Shown here: positions 42,474-52,452 of the stretch, piece after piece
Layout of the letters: each line of letters begins with the position of its first letter
Position numbering within the stretch: position 1 is the first letter of the stretch
Assembly: GCF_000719955.1 (NCBI RefSeq)
Contig: NZ_JOII01000017.1
Span: forward strand, 124,001-188,000
Source: Streptomyces albidoflavus
GTDB lineage: Bacteria; Actinomycetota; Actinomycetes; Streptomycetales; Streptomycetaceae
Reading direction: 5' to 3'
DNA: 64,000 bases
Position numbers and translations under genes: made by a program
The notes under the pieces: generated by a model
Database searches by the model: none
Told to the model about the DNA's origin: nothing
The model's input: only the letters and a program-made list of their open reading frames with translations

Positions 42474-43667
42474 TCACCCCTTGACGCAGACGACCTGCTT
42501 GAGCTGAGCCACCACCTCGACCAGATCCCGCTGCTGGTCGATGACCTGCTCGATGGGCTTGTAGGCCCCCGGAATCTCATCCACGACCCCGGAGTCCTTC
42601 CGGCACTCCACACCCCGCGTCTGCTCGGCCAGATCCCGCAGGGAGAACCTCCGCTTGGCCGCGTTCCGGCTCATCCGCCGCCCGGCCCCGTGCGAGGCGG
42701 AGTTGAAGGAGGCCTCGTTCCCGAGCCCCTTCACGATGTACGACCCGGTCCCCATCGACCCGGGGATGATCCCGTAGTCCCCGCTGCCGGCCCGGATCGC
42801 TCCCTTCCGCGTGACGAGCAGGTCCATCCCGTCGTACCGCTCCTCACTCACGTAGTTGTGGTGGCAGGAGATCTCCGGCTCGAAGGCGACTCGCGCCTTC
42901 TTGAACTCGCGGGAGACGACCTGCTTGAGCAGGTCCATCATCAGCGTCCGGTTGTACCTGGCGTACTCCTGCGCCCAGAACAGGTCGTTGCGGTACGCCG
43001 CCATCTGCGGGGTGTCCGCGACGAAGACGGCGAGGTCGCGGTCGACCAGGCCCTGGTTGTGCGGCAGGTCGCGGGCGACGCCGATGTGGTGGTCGGCGAG
43101 TTCCTTGCCGATGTTGCGCGAGCCGGAGTGCAGCATCAGCCAGACGTCGCCGTCGGTGTCGACGCAGACCTCGACGAAGTGGTTGCCGGAGCCGAGCGTG
43201 CCCATCTGGTGCGCGGCCCGCTCGCGCCGGAAGTGGACGGAGTCGGCGACGGTGTCGAAGCGGTCCCAGAAGGCGTCCCAGCGGTTGGTGCCGAAGCCGT
43301 GGGTACGGGTCGGGTCGACGGGCCGCTCGTGCATCCCGCGCCCGACCGGGATGGCCTCCTCGATCCTGGAGCGCAGCCGGGAGAGGTCCCCGGGCAGGTC
43401 GCCCGCGGTGAGCGAGGTGCGCACCGCCGACATGCCGCAGCCGATGTCGACGCCGACGGCGGCCGGGCAGACCGCGTCGCGCATGGCGATCACCGAGCCG
43501 ACGGTGGCGCCCTTGCCGTAGTGCACGTCGGGCATGACGGCGAGGCCCTTGATCCACGGCAGGGTGGCGACGTTCTGGAGCTGGCGCATCGCCGCCTCCT
43601 CGACCCCCGCCGGGTCGGCCCATATGCGGATGGGTACCCGCGCGCCCGGAATCTCCTGGTAAGCCAT
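42474..43667 (-). CDS. rtcB: RNA-splicing/repair ligase RtcB
   Basis: A 397-residue GTP-dependent RNA ligase joining 2',3'-cyclic-phosphate or 3'-phosphate and 5'-OH ends. All key motifs are present: MPDVHYGKGATVG, GVDIGCGMSAVR with the metal Cys, GSGNHFVEV (Asn-His), MLHSGSRNIG, CHHNYVSEE and the guanylated His in SASHGAGRRMSR. The length is typical of bacterial RtcB without inteins. The ATG is at 43667. No archease, RtcA or RtcR gene is next to it, so regulation is not evident. Its 3' side is the repeat-filled region. Confidence 0.96.
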   Translation of the reverse strand: MAYQEIPGARVPIRIWADPAGVEEAAMRQLQNVATLPWIKGLAVMPDVHYGKGATVGSVIAMRDAVCPAAVGVDIGCGMSAVRTSLTAGDLPGDLSRLRSRIEEAIPVGRGMHERPVDPTRTHGFGTNRWDAFWDRFDTVADSVHFRRERAAHQMGTLGSGNHFVEVCVDTDGDVWLMLHSGSRNIGKELADHHIGVARDLPHNQGLVDRDLAVFVADTPQMAAYRNDLFWAQEYARYNRTLMMDLLKQVVSREFKKARVAFEPEISCHHNYVSEERYDGMDLLVTRKGAIRAGSGDYGIIPGSMGTGSYIVKGLGNEASFNSASHGAGRRMSRNAAKRRFSLRDLAEQTRGVECRKDSGVVDEIPGAYKPIEQVIDQQRDLVEVVAQLKQVVCVKG

Positions 43668-43902
43668 GGTTGTCTCGTTCCCCCGGTACGTCGGCCGCAC
43701 GCTGCTCAGGGAGGGCGGGGCCGCTGGACGTCACGCGCGAATACCTGGCCAAATAACGGGAGCAACACCCGCATACAGGGCGGGCGACCGGCGACCCCGG
43801 CGGCGCGTGCGATACACATTGTGTCCATCGGCCGCCGCAGCACGGCAACCGGATTTCCGGCGCGGCGCCGGGTGACGAAGCCGTACGAGAGGAGCCCCGA
43901 CC

Positions 43903-44835
43903 GTGGCGCGTAAGGCGTATCCCCGCAGGGCACGGGTGACCGGCACACTGATGCTGCTGGTCGCCCTCGGCGCGGCGGGCTGCACCGGCGACCCGGCGGC
44001 CGAGGACTCCCCCGACGCCAAGCCGGCCGGCGGCCAGGCGACCACCGCCCAGGCCGAGCCCGGCAAGTACCAGACGCTGCCGCAGCCCTGCCGCGCGGTG
44101 GAGACCGGCACGCTCGACGCGATGCTGCCGGGACTGGCCGAACTGGACCAGGAGCAGCGGCAGAAGGCGTACGAGGGGACCTCCTCGGTCACCTACGACT
44201 CGGACCGGCGCACCGGCTGCCGCTGGAAGGTGGACTCGGCGGACGCCGGGCACCTGCTGCGGATCGACTTCGAGCGGGTCGTCTCGTACTCGGCCTCGGT
44301 CAGCGACGACGCCCGCGCGCAGGCCGTCTACGGGGACCGGATGAAGGAGGCGGACCTGCCGCTGCCCTCCGACCCCCGTGAGGAGCAGCCGGAGCGCCGC
44401 GCCGACGACTCCGCCAAGGCCGACCGCGACGAGGCCCGCGCCACCGCCCCCGCCGACGACGAGGCGGGCCAGGGCGCCTCCCCCGAGACCTCGGAGAAGC
44501 CGGGCAAGGGCGAGGAGGAGAAGGGGAAGGGGACCGGGAAGAGCGAGGAGCCCGCCGACGAGACGGTGGACTCGTCCGCCCCGGCCGAGGGCCTGGAGCC
44601 CCGCCTCCTCCAGGAACTGGCCGACGACGCCTTCATCGACGACCAGCTCACCACCTCCTCCTCCGGCTCCGGCCAGCGCACCGTGACTGTGGTGTTCCGC
44701 ACGTCCAACGTGATCGTCACCGTGGAGTACGAGGCCCAGCCGAAGCAGGTCGCCGAGGTCCCCGACAGTGCGTCCATGCAGGAAAAGGCGCGTGAGTTGG
44801 CCGTCCTGCTGGCCGAGCGGCTGAGCGACGTGTGA
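43903..44835 (+). CDS. DUF3558-family lipoprotein
   Basis: 310 residues. A basic N-terminus and hydrophobic signal end in the lipobox ALGAAGC near residue 27, so it is a secreted lipoprotein. The DUF3558-like fold comes in two parts: LPQPCRAVETGTLDAMLPGL with RRTGCRWKVDS (two Cys, probably disulfide-bonded), and later TVTVVFRTSNVIVTVEYEA. Between them sits a 90-residue Glu/Lys-rich, disordered linker (GKGEEEKGKGTGKSEEPADE). The GTG follows GAGAGGAGCCCC. The next gene encodes a paralogue, indicating a local duplication. Function unknown. Confidence 0.9.
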   Translation: MARKAYPRRARVTGTLMLLVALGAAGCTGDPAAEDSPDAKPAGGQATTAQAEPGKYQTLPQPCRAVETGTLDAMLPGLAELDQEQRQKAYEGTSSVTYDSDRRTGCRWKVDSADAGHLLRIDFERVVSYSASVSDDARAQAVYGDRMKEADLPLPSDPREEQPERRADDSAKADRDEARATAPADDEAGQGASPETSEKPGKGEEEKGKGTGKSEEPADETVDSSAPAEGLEPRLLQELADDAFIDDQLTTSSSGSGQRTVTVVFRTSNVIVTVEYEAQPKQVAEVPDSASMQEKARELAVLLAERLSDV

Positions 44836-44960
44836 CCCCGCGCGCCCCGGCGCGCACCTCCGGAGCGGGTGGGGCGCCCCGCCGCTTCGGCGTACGGTGA
44901 CCCCTCGGACCATCCGATCCGTCCGGTTCGGCCCGACCGCACGACTTGAGCGAAGGAACC

Positions 44961-45797
44961 ATGCACCGACCAGCACAGCGACTGACCCGCATACTCGCCT
45001 GCGCCGCCGTCCCGGTGATGCTCGTGGCCGCCGGCTGCTCCTCGGACGACTCCTCCGGCGGCAAGGACGCGCAGCAGGACAAGCCCGCCTCCTCGTCCGC
45101 GGCCTCCGCACCGGCCGTGGAGAAGGCCGCGTACGCCACGCTCCCGGAGGCGTGCTCCACCCTCTCCAAGAAGACGCTGAAGGACCTGGTCCCCGACGCG
45201 GACAGCCTCAAGGGCAAGACCGGCAAGTCCGACGACACCGCCTCGCGCGCCACCTGCTCGTGGAACAGCCTCGACAACAAGGGCGTCGACGGCTCGCAGT
45301 TCCGCTGGCTGCACGTCTCCCTGATGCGGTTCGACTCGGACGAGGCGCTCGGCTCGGGCGCGAAGCGCGCCGAGAAGTACTACGCCAAGCAGATCGCCGA
45401 CGCCAAGGCCACCGAGGACGCCAAGAAGGTCGCCGCCGAGCCGGTCTCCGGCACGGGCGACGCCGCGACGGTGGTCTCCTACGAGCTGAAGAAGAAGGAA
45501 GGCACCTTCAAGCAGCAGTCGCTCGTGACCCGCGTCGAGAACGTCGTGGTGACCGTCGACTACAACGGCGCCGGCCTCGCCGGCCAGAGCTCCCCGAAGA
45601 CCGAGGGCCTGGTCGAGGACGCCACCAAGGCCGGCAAGGAGGCCGTCGCGGCGGTCACCAAGGCCAACAGCTCCGACGCCAAGGGCTCCTCGGACGCCGA
45701 CTCGGGCAAGGAGCCCGAGAAGGACGCGGACAAGAAGTCCACGAAGGAAGACGACGACGACAACGCCGGCCAGGGCGCGGCCCCCGGCAAGTCGTGA
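44961..45797 (+). CDS. DUF3558-family lipoprotein (paralogue of the preceding gene)
   Basis: 278 residues. The signal ends in the lipobox MLVAAGC near residue 26. The fold core mirrors the upstream gene: LPEACSTLSKKTLKDLVPDA, RATCSWNSLDNKG and, in the last third, NVVVTVDYNGAG. The acidic/lysine-rich linker is here at the C-terminus (KEPEKDADKKSTKEDDDDN) rather than in the middle, so the two copies diverged mainly in where the disordered segment lies. The ATG is preceded by GAAGGAACC. A 15-bp terminator follows. Confidence 0.9.
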   Translation: MHRPAQRLTRILACAAVPVMLVAAGCSSDDSSGGKDAQQDKPASSSAASAPAVEKAAYATLPEACSTLSKKTLKDLVPDADSLKGKTGKSDDTASRATCSWNSLDNKGVDGSQFRWLHVSLMRFDSDEALGSGAKRAEKYYAKQIADAKATEDAKKVAAEPVSGTGDAATVVSYELKKKEGTFKQQSLVTRVENVVVTVDYNGAGLAGQSSPKTEGLVEDATKAGKEAVAAVTKANSSDAKGSSDADSGKEPEKDADKKSTKEDDDDNAGQGAAPGKS

Positions 45798-45820
45798 CGG
45801 ACACCCTCTCGTTCCGCACT

Positions 45821-45854
45821 CGGAGCCCGGCCACCTTCCGGTGGCCGGGCTCCG
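45821..45854. terminator. Terminator, 15-bp stem with TTCC tetraloop
   Basis: CGGAGCCCGGCCACC (45821-45835), TTCC, GGTGGCCGGGCTCCG (45840-45854). It is placed between the lipoprotein gene and the convergent PssA-like gene. Confidence 0.9.
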
Positions 45855-45899
45855 GTGCGTTCCGGGCACCTCCCCGCGTTTACGCCGAGCGTCGGTCGT

Positions 45900-46799
45900 T
45901 TACGCCGCGCGTCGGTCGCGCCGGGCCTTGAGGCGGCGGCCGGTGGCGACCAGGGGGAGCAGGGCGGCGAGGGAGAGCTGGAGGGCGCAGCCGGTCACCA
46001 GCAGGCGTTCGGCGCCGGGGGCGCCGGCGGCCCAGGCGACGAGGCAGCCGATGTTGACGGCGGCCCAGACGACCGTGGCGACCGCCATCCGGCCCGTCGG
46101 CTTCGGGTACTCGACCCGGCTCACCATGAGCCAGGCGACGCCGACCACCAGGGCGAGGGTGAGGGCGAAGGGCAGTTCCAGCAGGACGACCGAGACGACG
46201 GTGAGCGCCGCGAAGGGGATCGGCATGCCCTCGAACATGCCGTCCCGCGAGGTGGTGACGGAGAAGCGGGCCAGCCGCAGCACCCCGGCCAGCAGCACGG
46301 CGACCGCGCCGACGACGGTCAGCCACAGGTGGGAGCCTTCGCCGACGAGCCCCCAGACCACGACGAAGTAGGCCGGCGCGAGACCGAAGCTGATCAGGTC
46401 CGAGAGGTTGTCCAGCTCCGCGCCCATGCCGGAGCTGCGGAACTTCCGCGCCACCAGCCCGTCGCACAGGTCGAAGAGGGAGGCCAGCAGGATCAGCATG
46501 ACGGCGGTGGCCGCGCCCTGCCGGAGGGTGCCGTCGCCCGGACCGCCGGTCAGGTAGGGGACCAGCACGGCGGTGGTGATGAAGTACACCGAGGAGAACC
46601 CGCAGACCGCGTTCCCCAGGGTCAGTATGTCGGCGGCGGACAGCCTGGAGGGCGACGGCTGGCGCCCGCTCCTGCCCGGCGCCTCCCCCGGCACGTCCCC
46701 GCTCACGCCCTGGTCCACGTCCCGGCCCGCGTTCCGGCGTGGCTCCTCGGGTGTGTCCTCGGCACGCAGCGCCGCCCTGTCCCTGTCGGTCGTGGTCAA
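45900..46799 (-). CDS. pssA: CDP-alcohol phosphatidyltransferase (PssA-like)
   Basis: About 299 residues. A polar N-terminus of about 50 residues precedes eight membrane helices. The CDP-alcohol motif D-x2-D-G-x2-A-R-x8-G-x3-D-x3-D is complete in SLFDLCDGLVARKFRSSGMG followed by AELDNLSDLISFG. The arrangement fits phosphatidylserine synthase (CDP-DAG plus serine), but phosphatidylserine decarboxylase (psd), its usual neighbour, is not here, so another CDP-alcohol transferase is possible. The TTG start at 46799 has GGAGGAGAGA upstream; the frame is open further but without family similarity. Confidence 0.85.
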   Translation of the reverse strand: MTTTDRDRAALRAEDTPEEPRRNAGRDVDQGVSGDVPGEAPGRSGRQPSPSRLSAADILTLGNAVCGFSSVYFITTAVLVPYLTGGPGDGTLRQGAATAVMLILLASLFDLCDGLVARKFRSSGMGAELDNLSDLISFGLAPAYFVVVWGLVGEGSHLWLTVVGAVAVLLAGVLRLARFSVTTSRDGMFEGMPIPFAALTVVSVVLLELPFALTLALVVGVAWLMVSRVEYPKPTGRMAVATVVWAAVNIGCLVAWAAGAPGAERLLVTGCALQLSLAALLPLVATGRRLKARRDRRAA

Positions 46800-47119
46800 G
46801 GCAGTCTCTCCTCCGCGCGTCCGTTCGCCGGCGGGCCACCGGTGGCGAGCATCATGCCAGCACGCGAACGGGGCCCTTGTCGTACCCCGGCACTGCCACG
46901 TCTTACCGGGAATCGGGACGTGAACCACGGCCGCGCGTCGGCCACCCGCCGCGATCCGTCCCGTCCCGCCCCGTTCTGCGTATCCCGGACGCCCCTCCGG
47001 CGCCGGGCTCCCGCCCTGCCCCGGCACGGGGGTCCGCACACATGTGCCAGTCTGTTGGGCGCAACAGGACGCAACGGCAGGGCCCGACGGACCCGCAGGA
47101 CGACGGAGAGGGAGCGCCA

Positions 47120-48550
47120 GTGGCGGCGACAGAGCTGACACGGACTCACCGCATACTCATCGGGGTGGTCGTGGCCGGTGCGGTGGTCATCGCGGCCATC
47201 GGTTTCGCCGGTTCGTACACGGCGGTGCGTGAACTCGCCCTGCAGAAGGGGTTCGGCACCTTCTCGTACTTCTTCCCGATCGGCATCGACGCGGGCATCT
47301 GCGTGCTGCTCGCCCTCGATCTGCTGCTGACCTGGATGCGCATCCCGTTCCCGATGCTGCGTCAGACGGCCTGGCTGCTCACCGCGGCCACCATCGCCTT
47401 CAACGGCGCCGCCGCCTGGCCCGACCCGCTCGGGGTCGGCATGCACGCGGTGATCCCGGTGCTCTTCGTCGTCGCGGTGGAGGCCGCCCGGCACGCCATC
47501 GGCCGGATCGCGGACATCACCGCCGACAAGCACATGGAGGGCGTGCGGATCACCCGCTGGCTGCTCTCCCCGCTGCCGACCTTCCTGCTGTGGCGCCGGA
47601 TGAAGCTGTGGGAGCTGCGCTCCTACGAGCAGGTCATCAAGCTGGAGCAGGAACGTCTCGTCTACCAGGCCCGCCTGCGCTCCCGCTTCGGCCGCGCCTG
47701 GCGCCGCAAGGCCCCGGTGGAGTCGCTGATGCCGCTGCGCCTGGCCCGGTACGGCGTCCCGCTCGCCGAGACGGCCCCGGCCGGCCTCGCCGCCGCCGGC
47801 ATCGAACCGGCCCTGCTCCCGCCGGCCCCCGCACCCGCCCGCCAGGAACTGGAGCGCGCCGACCGGCCGGTCACGGAGACGGACCCGGCCCCCGCGCCCG
47901 CCACCTCCCTGGAGAAGCAGCCCGCGGACCGCCCCGCCGCCGAGGCGCCGCAGGAGCGGCAGGCGCCCCCGCCGGAGGGCAGCCCGTGGTTCGCCGGGCA
48001 GCAGGGCCCCGTGCAGTACGAGGGCACGTACGACCCGCAGTACGAGCCGGACCCGCAGACCTTCGCCGAGTACCAGCGCTACCAGCGGTTCGCCGCGCAC
48101 GAGGCCCAGGAGGCGCAGGCGGCGCGGAAGGCCGAGGTCCAGCAGGAGGCCGCCGAGGAGGAGCGGAGGGACGGCGTGCAGGTTCCGGCGGGCCCGGGTC
48201 GTACCCGTCCGCTCGGCGGGGCCCCGGCGATCCCGGCCCAGCGTGAGGGCGAGGAGCCCCAGGAGTCGCGGCCGGCGCCTCCGCAGGACGAGGCCCCGCA
48301 GGTCCCGGGCGGCGGCGCGATCGACGAGGAGACCTTCTTCGCGGCCTTCCGGCGGTACGTGGAGATCGACGGGAACTACCCGAACGCCCGCCGGTTCGGC
48401 CTGTACCTCCTCGACCACCACCAGGTGGCCAACGAGTCGGGCGGCCCGCTCCCCGAGGCGGAGCTGCGGCCTTACCTGAACGAGTGCCGCCGCCGCTACG
48501 AGCAGGAGCAGGCCCAGGCCGCGCCCGAACCCGACTTCACCAGCGCCTGA
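47120..48550 (+). CDS. DUF2637 membrane protein with C-terminal DNA-binding-like domain
   Basis: 476 residues. The first 130 residues are four membrane helices ([40 protein letters not shown] and so on), the DUF2637 module related to plasmid spread (Spd) proteins of Streptomyces. A cytoplasmic helix follows ([20 protein letters not shown]), then a long Pro/Glu-rich disordered region. The last 80 residues form a compact domain ([37 protein letters not shown]), which looks like a winged-helix or replication-control domain. The GTG follows GGGAGCG. The job is unknown. Confidence 0.8.
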   Translation: MAATELTRTHRILIGVVVAGAVVIAAIGFAGSYTAVRELALQKGFGTFSYFFPIGIDAGICVLLALDLLLTWMRIPFPMLRQTAWLLTAATIAFNGAAAWPDPLGVGMHAVIPVLFVVAVEAARHAIGRIADITADKHMEGVRITRWLLSPLPTFLLWRRMKLWELRSYEQVIKLEQERLVYQARLRSRFGRAWRRKAPVESLMPLRLARYGVPLAETAPAGLAAAGIEPALLPPAPAPARQELERADRPVTETDPAPAPATSLEKQPADRPAAEAPQERQAPPPEGSPWFAGQQGPVQYEGTYDPQYEPDPQTFAEYQRYQRFAAHEAQEAQAARKAEVQQEAAEEERRDGVQVPAGPGRTRPLGGAPAIPAQREGEEPQESRPAPPQDEAPQVPGGGAIDEETFFAAFRRYVEIDGNYPNARRFGLYLLDHHQVANESGGPLPEAELRPYLNECRRRYEQEQAQAAPEPDFTSA

Positions 48551-48569
48551 CGGCCGGGTTCGCCCCGCA

Positions 48570-48619
48570 CACGGCGAAGGCCGCCTCCCCGGGTACAGGG
48601 GGAGGCGGCCTTCGCCGTG
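48570..48619. terminator. Very strong bidirectional terminator
   Basis: A 21-bp perfect stem (CACGGCGAAGGCCGCCTCCC from 48570 to 48590, complement 48599-48619) with an 8-base loop, between the DUF2637 gene and the convergent lysS. Confidence 0.92.
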
Positions 48620-48636
48620 CGTACGCCGTGGAGCGG

Positions 48637-50409
48637 TCAGGCGCCCAGCAGGCGGCGGACCCGGTCCTCGCCGACGGCGAGCAGCAGGGTGGGCAGGCGC
48701 GGGCCGGTGTCGCGGCCGACGAGGAGCTGGTAGAGCAGGGCGAAGAAGCTGCGCTGGGCCGCCTTCAGCTCGGGGGTCGGCTTGGCGTCGGCGGGGAAAC
48801 CGGCCTGGATCTTCGGCACGCCGTAGACCAGGGTGGTCAGCCCGTCGAGGGACCAGTGGCTGTCGAGGCCGTCGAGGAGGAGGCGCAGCGACTCGCGCGC
48901 CTCGTCGCCGAGGCCGGCCAGCGCCTCGGTGTCGGGCTCGGCGCGGACGACGGTGCGGGCCTCGGCGTCGACGTAGGTGTTGATCCACGCCTCGGCGCGG
49001 TCGAGCCGGGGGCGGACCTCGTCCAGGCCGGTGATCGGGTGGGCCGGGTCCAGCTCGCTGAGGATGCGCAGGGTCTGGTCCTCGGCACCGGCGGTGATGT
49101 CGGCGACCGAGGCGAGCGTGCGGTACGGCAGCGGGCGCGGGGTGCGCGGCAGTTCACCGGCGGCGGTGGCGGCGGCGCGGCTGTGGGCGGCGGCGTCGGC
49201 GGGCAGCGCGGCGCCCTCGGCGACCTTGGCCTCCAGCTTGTCCCACTCGTCGTAGAGCCGCTGGATCTCCTGGTCGAAGGCGATCTTGAAGGACTGGTTG
49301 GGGCGGCGGCGGGCGTAGAGCCAGCGGAGGAGCTGGGGCTCCATGATCTTCAGGGCGTCGGCCGGGGTCGGCACACCGCCCTTGGAAGAGGACATCTTCG
49401 CCATGCCGGAGATGCCGACGAAGGCGTACATCGGGCCGATCGGCCGGACGCCGTCGAAGATCTCCACGATCTGGCCGCCGACCTGGAAGGAGGAGCCGGG
49501 CGAGGAGTGGTCGACGCCGGAGGGCTCGAAGATCACGCCCTCGTAGGCCCAGCGCATCGGCCAGTCGACCTTCCAGACCAGCTTGCCGTGGTCGAAGGTG
49601 GAGAGCTTGACCGTCTCGGCGTGGCCGCAGGCGCAGGTGTAGGCCAGCTCCGTCGTCTCGTCGTCGTACGAGGTGACGGTGGTGAGGTCCTTGTTGCAGA
49701 CGGTGCAGTACGGCTTGTACGGGTAGTAGCCGCCGCCCGCCGTCGTGCCGTCGTCCTCGGCGGCGGCGCCGGAGCCCTCGGCGGCCTCCAGCTCGGCCTC
49801 GTCCACCGGCTTCTGCGACTTCTTGCCGGGGGCCTTCTTGGTGCGGTACTGGGCGAGGATCGCGTCGATGTCGCCGCGGTGGCGCATGGCGTGCAGGATC
49901 TGCTCGCGGTAGGCGCCCGAGGTGTACTGGGTGGTCTGGCTGATCCCGTCGTACTCCACGCCGAGCGCGTCCAGCGCCTCGGTCATGGCGGCCTTGAAGT
50001 GCTCGGCCCAGTTCGGGTAGGCCGAGCCGGCCGGGGCGGGGACGGCGGTGAGCGGCTTGCCGATGTGCTCGGCCCAGCTCTCGTCGATGCCCGCGACGCC
50101 GGCCGGAACCTTGCGGTACCGGTCGTAGTCGTCCCAGGAGATGAGGTGGCGCACGGTGTGGCCGCGGCGGCGGACCTCGTCGGCGACCAGGTGCGGGGTC
50201 ATGACCTCGCGGAGGTTGCCCAGGTGGATGGGGCCGGAAGGGGAGAGCCCGGAGGCGACGACGACGGTCAGGCCGTCCGTGCCGGGTGCCCCGTCCGCCG
50301 TGCCGTCGGCCTTTTTGGCACCGGCTCGTCGCTCCGCCTCGGCGATGACCTCGTCCGCGTAACGGGAGACCCAGTCGGCGGTCTCTGTGCTCTGAGCCAC
50401 GATCGGCAC
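48637..50409 (-). CDS. lysS: Lysyl-tRNA synthetase, class I
   Basis: About 590 residues. It is the class I, not class II, enzyme: [15 protein letters not shown] holds the HIGH-type motif and KMSSSKGG the KMSKS motif. CTVCNKDL and YTCACGH form the zinc knuckle typical of archaeal-type LysRS, which Streptomyces also uses. The GTG at 50409 ([14 protein letters not shown]) is chosen because GAAGGAC lies just upstream; an ATG five codons earlier is also in frame. Divergent from argS; the 168-base gap contains both promoters. Confidence 0.96.
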   Translation of the reverse strand: MPIVAQSTETADWVSRYADEVIAEAERRAGAKKADGTADGAPGTDGLTVVVASGLSPSGPIHLGNLREVMTPHLVADEVRRRGHTVRHLISWDDYDRYRKVPAGVAGIDESWAEHIGKPLTAVPAPAGSAYPNWAEHFKAAMTEALDALGVEYDGISQTTQYTSGAYREQILHAMRHRGDIDAILAQYRTKKAPGKKSQKPVDEAELEAAEGSGAAAEDDGTTAGGGYYPYKPYCTVCNKDLTTVTSYDDETTELAYTCACGHAETVKLSTFDHGKLVWKVDWPMRWAYEGVIFEPSGVDHSSPGSSFQVGGQIVEIFDGVRPIGPMYAFVGISGMAKMSSSKGGVPTPADALKIMEPQLLRWLYARRRPNQSFKIAFDQEIQRLYDEWDKLEAKVAEGAALPADAAAHSRAAATAAGELPRTPRPLPYRTLASVADITAGAEDQTLRILSELDPAHPITGLDEVRPRLDRAEAWINTYVDAEARTVVRAEPDTEALAGLGDEARESLRLLLDGLDSHWSLDGLTTLVYGVPKIQAGFPADAKPTPELKAAQRSFFALLYQLLVGRDTGPRLPTLLLAVGEDRVRRLLGA

Positions 50410-50577
50410 GTCCTTCTTTCTCATTCACCTTCGGTGGCCGCCCGGGACTTCGGTCGCGGCCCGCCACCATTGTCCCAGCTCGCCGCCCTACCACGAAAAC
50501 CGCTTTTCACGGCGCTCGCGCCAGGTGGGATACTTGGCGCGACCATCAGCACCCCAAGGAGAACGGCACCCCACCCC

Positions 50578-52377
50578 ATGGCCTCGGTCACCTCGCTCAC
50601 CGCCTCCGTCCACCAGCGTCTCGCGGACGCCCTCGCGGCTGCCCTGCCGGAGGCCGGCGCCGCCGACCCGCTGCTGCGACGTAGCGACCGGGCCGACTAC
50701 CAGGCCAACGGCATCCTGGCCCTCGCCAAGAAGCTCAAGGGCAACCCGCGCGAGCTGGCCACCAAGGTCGTCGACGCCATCGGGGCGGACGAGGTGATCC
50801 AGGACATCGAGGTCTCCGGGCCCGGCTTCCTCAACCTCACCCTCTCCGACGCCGCCATCACCCGGAACCTCGCGGCCCGCGCCGCCGACCCGGCCCGCCT
50901 CGGCGTGCCGCTCGCCGAGGCGCCCGGCACCACGGTGATCGACTACGCCCAGCCGAACGTCGCCAAGGAGATGCACGTCGGCCACCTGCGCTCGGCCGTG
51001 ATCGGCGACGCGGTGGTGCGGATGCTGGAGTTCACCGGCGAGCAGGTGGTCCGCCGCCACCACATCGGCGACTGGGGCACCCAGTTCGGCATGCTCATCC
51101 AGTACCTGATCGAGCACCCGGGCGAGCTGGCCGCCACCGCCGAGAGTGCCGCCGTGGAGGCCGGGCAGGCCAGCGTGGAGGCCGGTGAGCAGGCCATGTC
51201 GAGCCTCAACCGGCTCTACAAGGCGAGCCGCGCCCTCTTCGACTCCGACGAGGAGTTCAAGACCCGCGCCCGGCGCCGGGTGGTCGACCTCCAGGCGGGC
51301 GACCCGGAGACGCTGGCGATGTGGCAGCGGTTCGTGGACGAGTCGAAGGTCTACTTCTACTCCGTCTTCAACAAGCTCGACATGGAGATCCACGACGCCG
51401 ACGTGGTCGGCGAGTCCGGCTACAACGCCATGCTCGCGGAGACCTGCCGCCTGCTGGAGGAGTCCGGCGTCGCGGTCCGCTCCGAGGGCGCGCTGTGCGT
51501 CTTCTTCGACGACGTGAAGGGCCCCGACGGCCAGCCCGTCCCGCTGATCGTCCAGAAGTCCGACGGCGGCTTCGGCTACGCCGCCACCGACCTCTCCGCC
51601 ATCCGCGACCGCGTCTTCCAGCTCAAGGCCGACACCCTGCTCTACGTGGTGGACGCCCGGCAGTCGCTCCACTTCAAGATGGTCTTCGAGACGGCCCGGC
51701 GGGCCGGCTGGCTCGGCGAGGACGTCAAGGCCGTCCAGCTCGCCTTCGGCACCGTCCTCGGCAAGGACGGCAAGCCCTTCAAGACCCGTGAGGGCGAGAC
51801 GGTCCGGCTGGTCGACCTGCTCGACGAGGCCGTGGAGCGCGCCACCGCCGTGGTCCGCGAGAAGGACGTCAAAGAGCAGCTCACCGAGGAGCAGATCGCC
51901 GAGCGCGGCGCCGAGGTGGGCATCGGCGCGGTCAAGTACGCCGACCTGTCGACCTCCGCCGCCCGCGACTACAAGTTCGACCTGGACCAGATGGTCTCGC
52001 TCAACGGCGACACCTCGGTCTACCTCCAGTACGCCTACGCCCGGATCCGGTCGATCCTGCGCCGGGCGGGCGAGGCCCGTCCCGTGGCCCACCCCGAGCT
52101 GGCGCTGGCCCCGGCCGAGCGGGCGCTCGGGCTGCACCTGGACCAGTTCGGCGAGATCGCCTCGGACGCCGCCGCCGAGTACGCCCCGCACAAGCTGGCC
52201 GCGTACCTCTACCAGACGGCCTCGCTGTACACGACCTTCTACGACCAGTGCCACGTGCTCTCGGCCGACAACCCGCCGGAGCTCGTGGAGAACCGCCTCT
52301 TCCTCTGCGACCTCACCGGCCGCACCCTCCACCAGGGCATGGAACTGCTCGGCATCCGCACGCCCGAGCAGCTGTAG
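50578..52377 (+). CDS. argS: Arginyl-tRNA synthetase
   Basis: 599 residues, standard length. The N-terminal Arg-RS additional domain ([20 protein letters not shown]) is followed by the class I signature [24 protein letters not shown] with HVGH in place of [18 protein letters not shown] and [25 protein letters not shown] come next. The KMSKS loop is degenerate, as is usual in ArgRS. The C-terminal anticodon-binding domain ends at the stop ([20 protein letters not shown]). AAGGAG lies 16 bases before the ATG, rather far. A perfect 40-base palindrome terminates it. Confidence 0.96.
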   Translation: MASVTSLTASVHQRLADALAAALPEAGAADPLLRRSDRADYQANGILALAKKLKGNPRELATKVVDAIGADEVIQDIEVSGPGFLNLTLSDAAITRNLAARAADPARLGVPLAEAPGTTVIDYAQPNVAKEMHVGHLRSAVIGDAVVRMLEFTGEQVVRRHHIGDWGTQFGMLIQYLIEHPGELAATAESAAVEAGQASVEAGEQAMSSLNRLYKASRALFDSDEEFKTRARRRVVDLQAGDPETLAMWQRFVDESKVYFYSVFNKLDMEIHDADVVGESGYNAMLAETCRLLEESGVAVRSEGALCVFFDDVKGPDGQPVPLIVQKSDGGFGYAATDLSAIRDRVFQLKADTLLYVVDARQSLHFKMVFETARRAGWLGEDVKAVQLAFGTVLGKDGKPFKTREGETVRLVDLLDEAVERATAVVREKDVKEQLTEEQIAERGAEVGIGAVKYADLSTSAARDYKFDLDQMVSLNGDTSVYLQYAYARIRSILRRAGEARPVAHPELALAPAERALGLHLDQFGEIASDAAAEYAPHKLAAYLYQTASLYTTFYDQCHVLSADNPPELVENRLFLCDLTGRTLHQGMELLGIRTPEQL

Positions 52378-52396
52378 GACGGTCCGTACGACACGA

Positions 52397-52436
52397 GGAG
52401 GGGCCGGCCGGTACGCGCGTACCGGCCGGCCCCTCC
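52397..52436. terminator. Perfect 40-base palindromic terminator
   Basis: The 40 bases 52397-52436 are a perfect palindrome of two 20-base arms with no loop; the left arm is GGAGGGGCCGGCCGGTACGC. It sits between the argS end and the convergent aminotransferase end. Confidence 0.9.
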
Positions 52437-52452
52437 GTCCGTTCCCGGAACC

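Noticed and set aside
42844..45111. 755-codon minus-strand frame across rtcB and the lipoprotein genes
   Set aside because: Runs antisense to the DUF3558 genes and in the wrong frame through rtcB; Arg/Pro/Gly-rich with no motifs.
48484..50577. Long in-frame N-terminal extension of ArgS to over 1200 residues
   Set aside because: The extra part is antisense to lysS and low-complexity; ArgS homology and the ATG at 50578 fit the normal 599-residue length.
52397..52436. Perfect 40-base palindrome as a possible recombination or attachment site
   Set aside because: It lies exactly between two convergent gene ends with no integrase or repeat partner, so a bidirectional terminator is the simpler reading.
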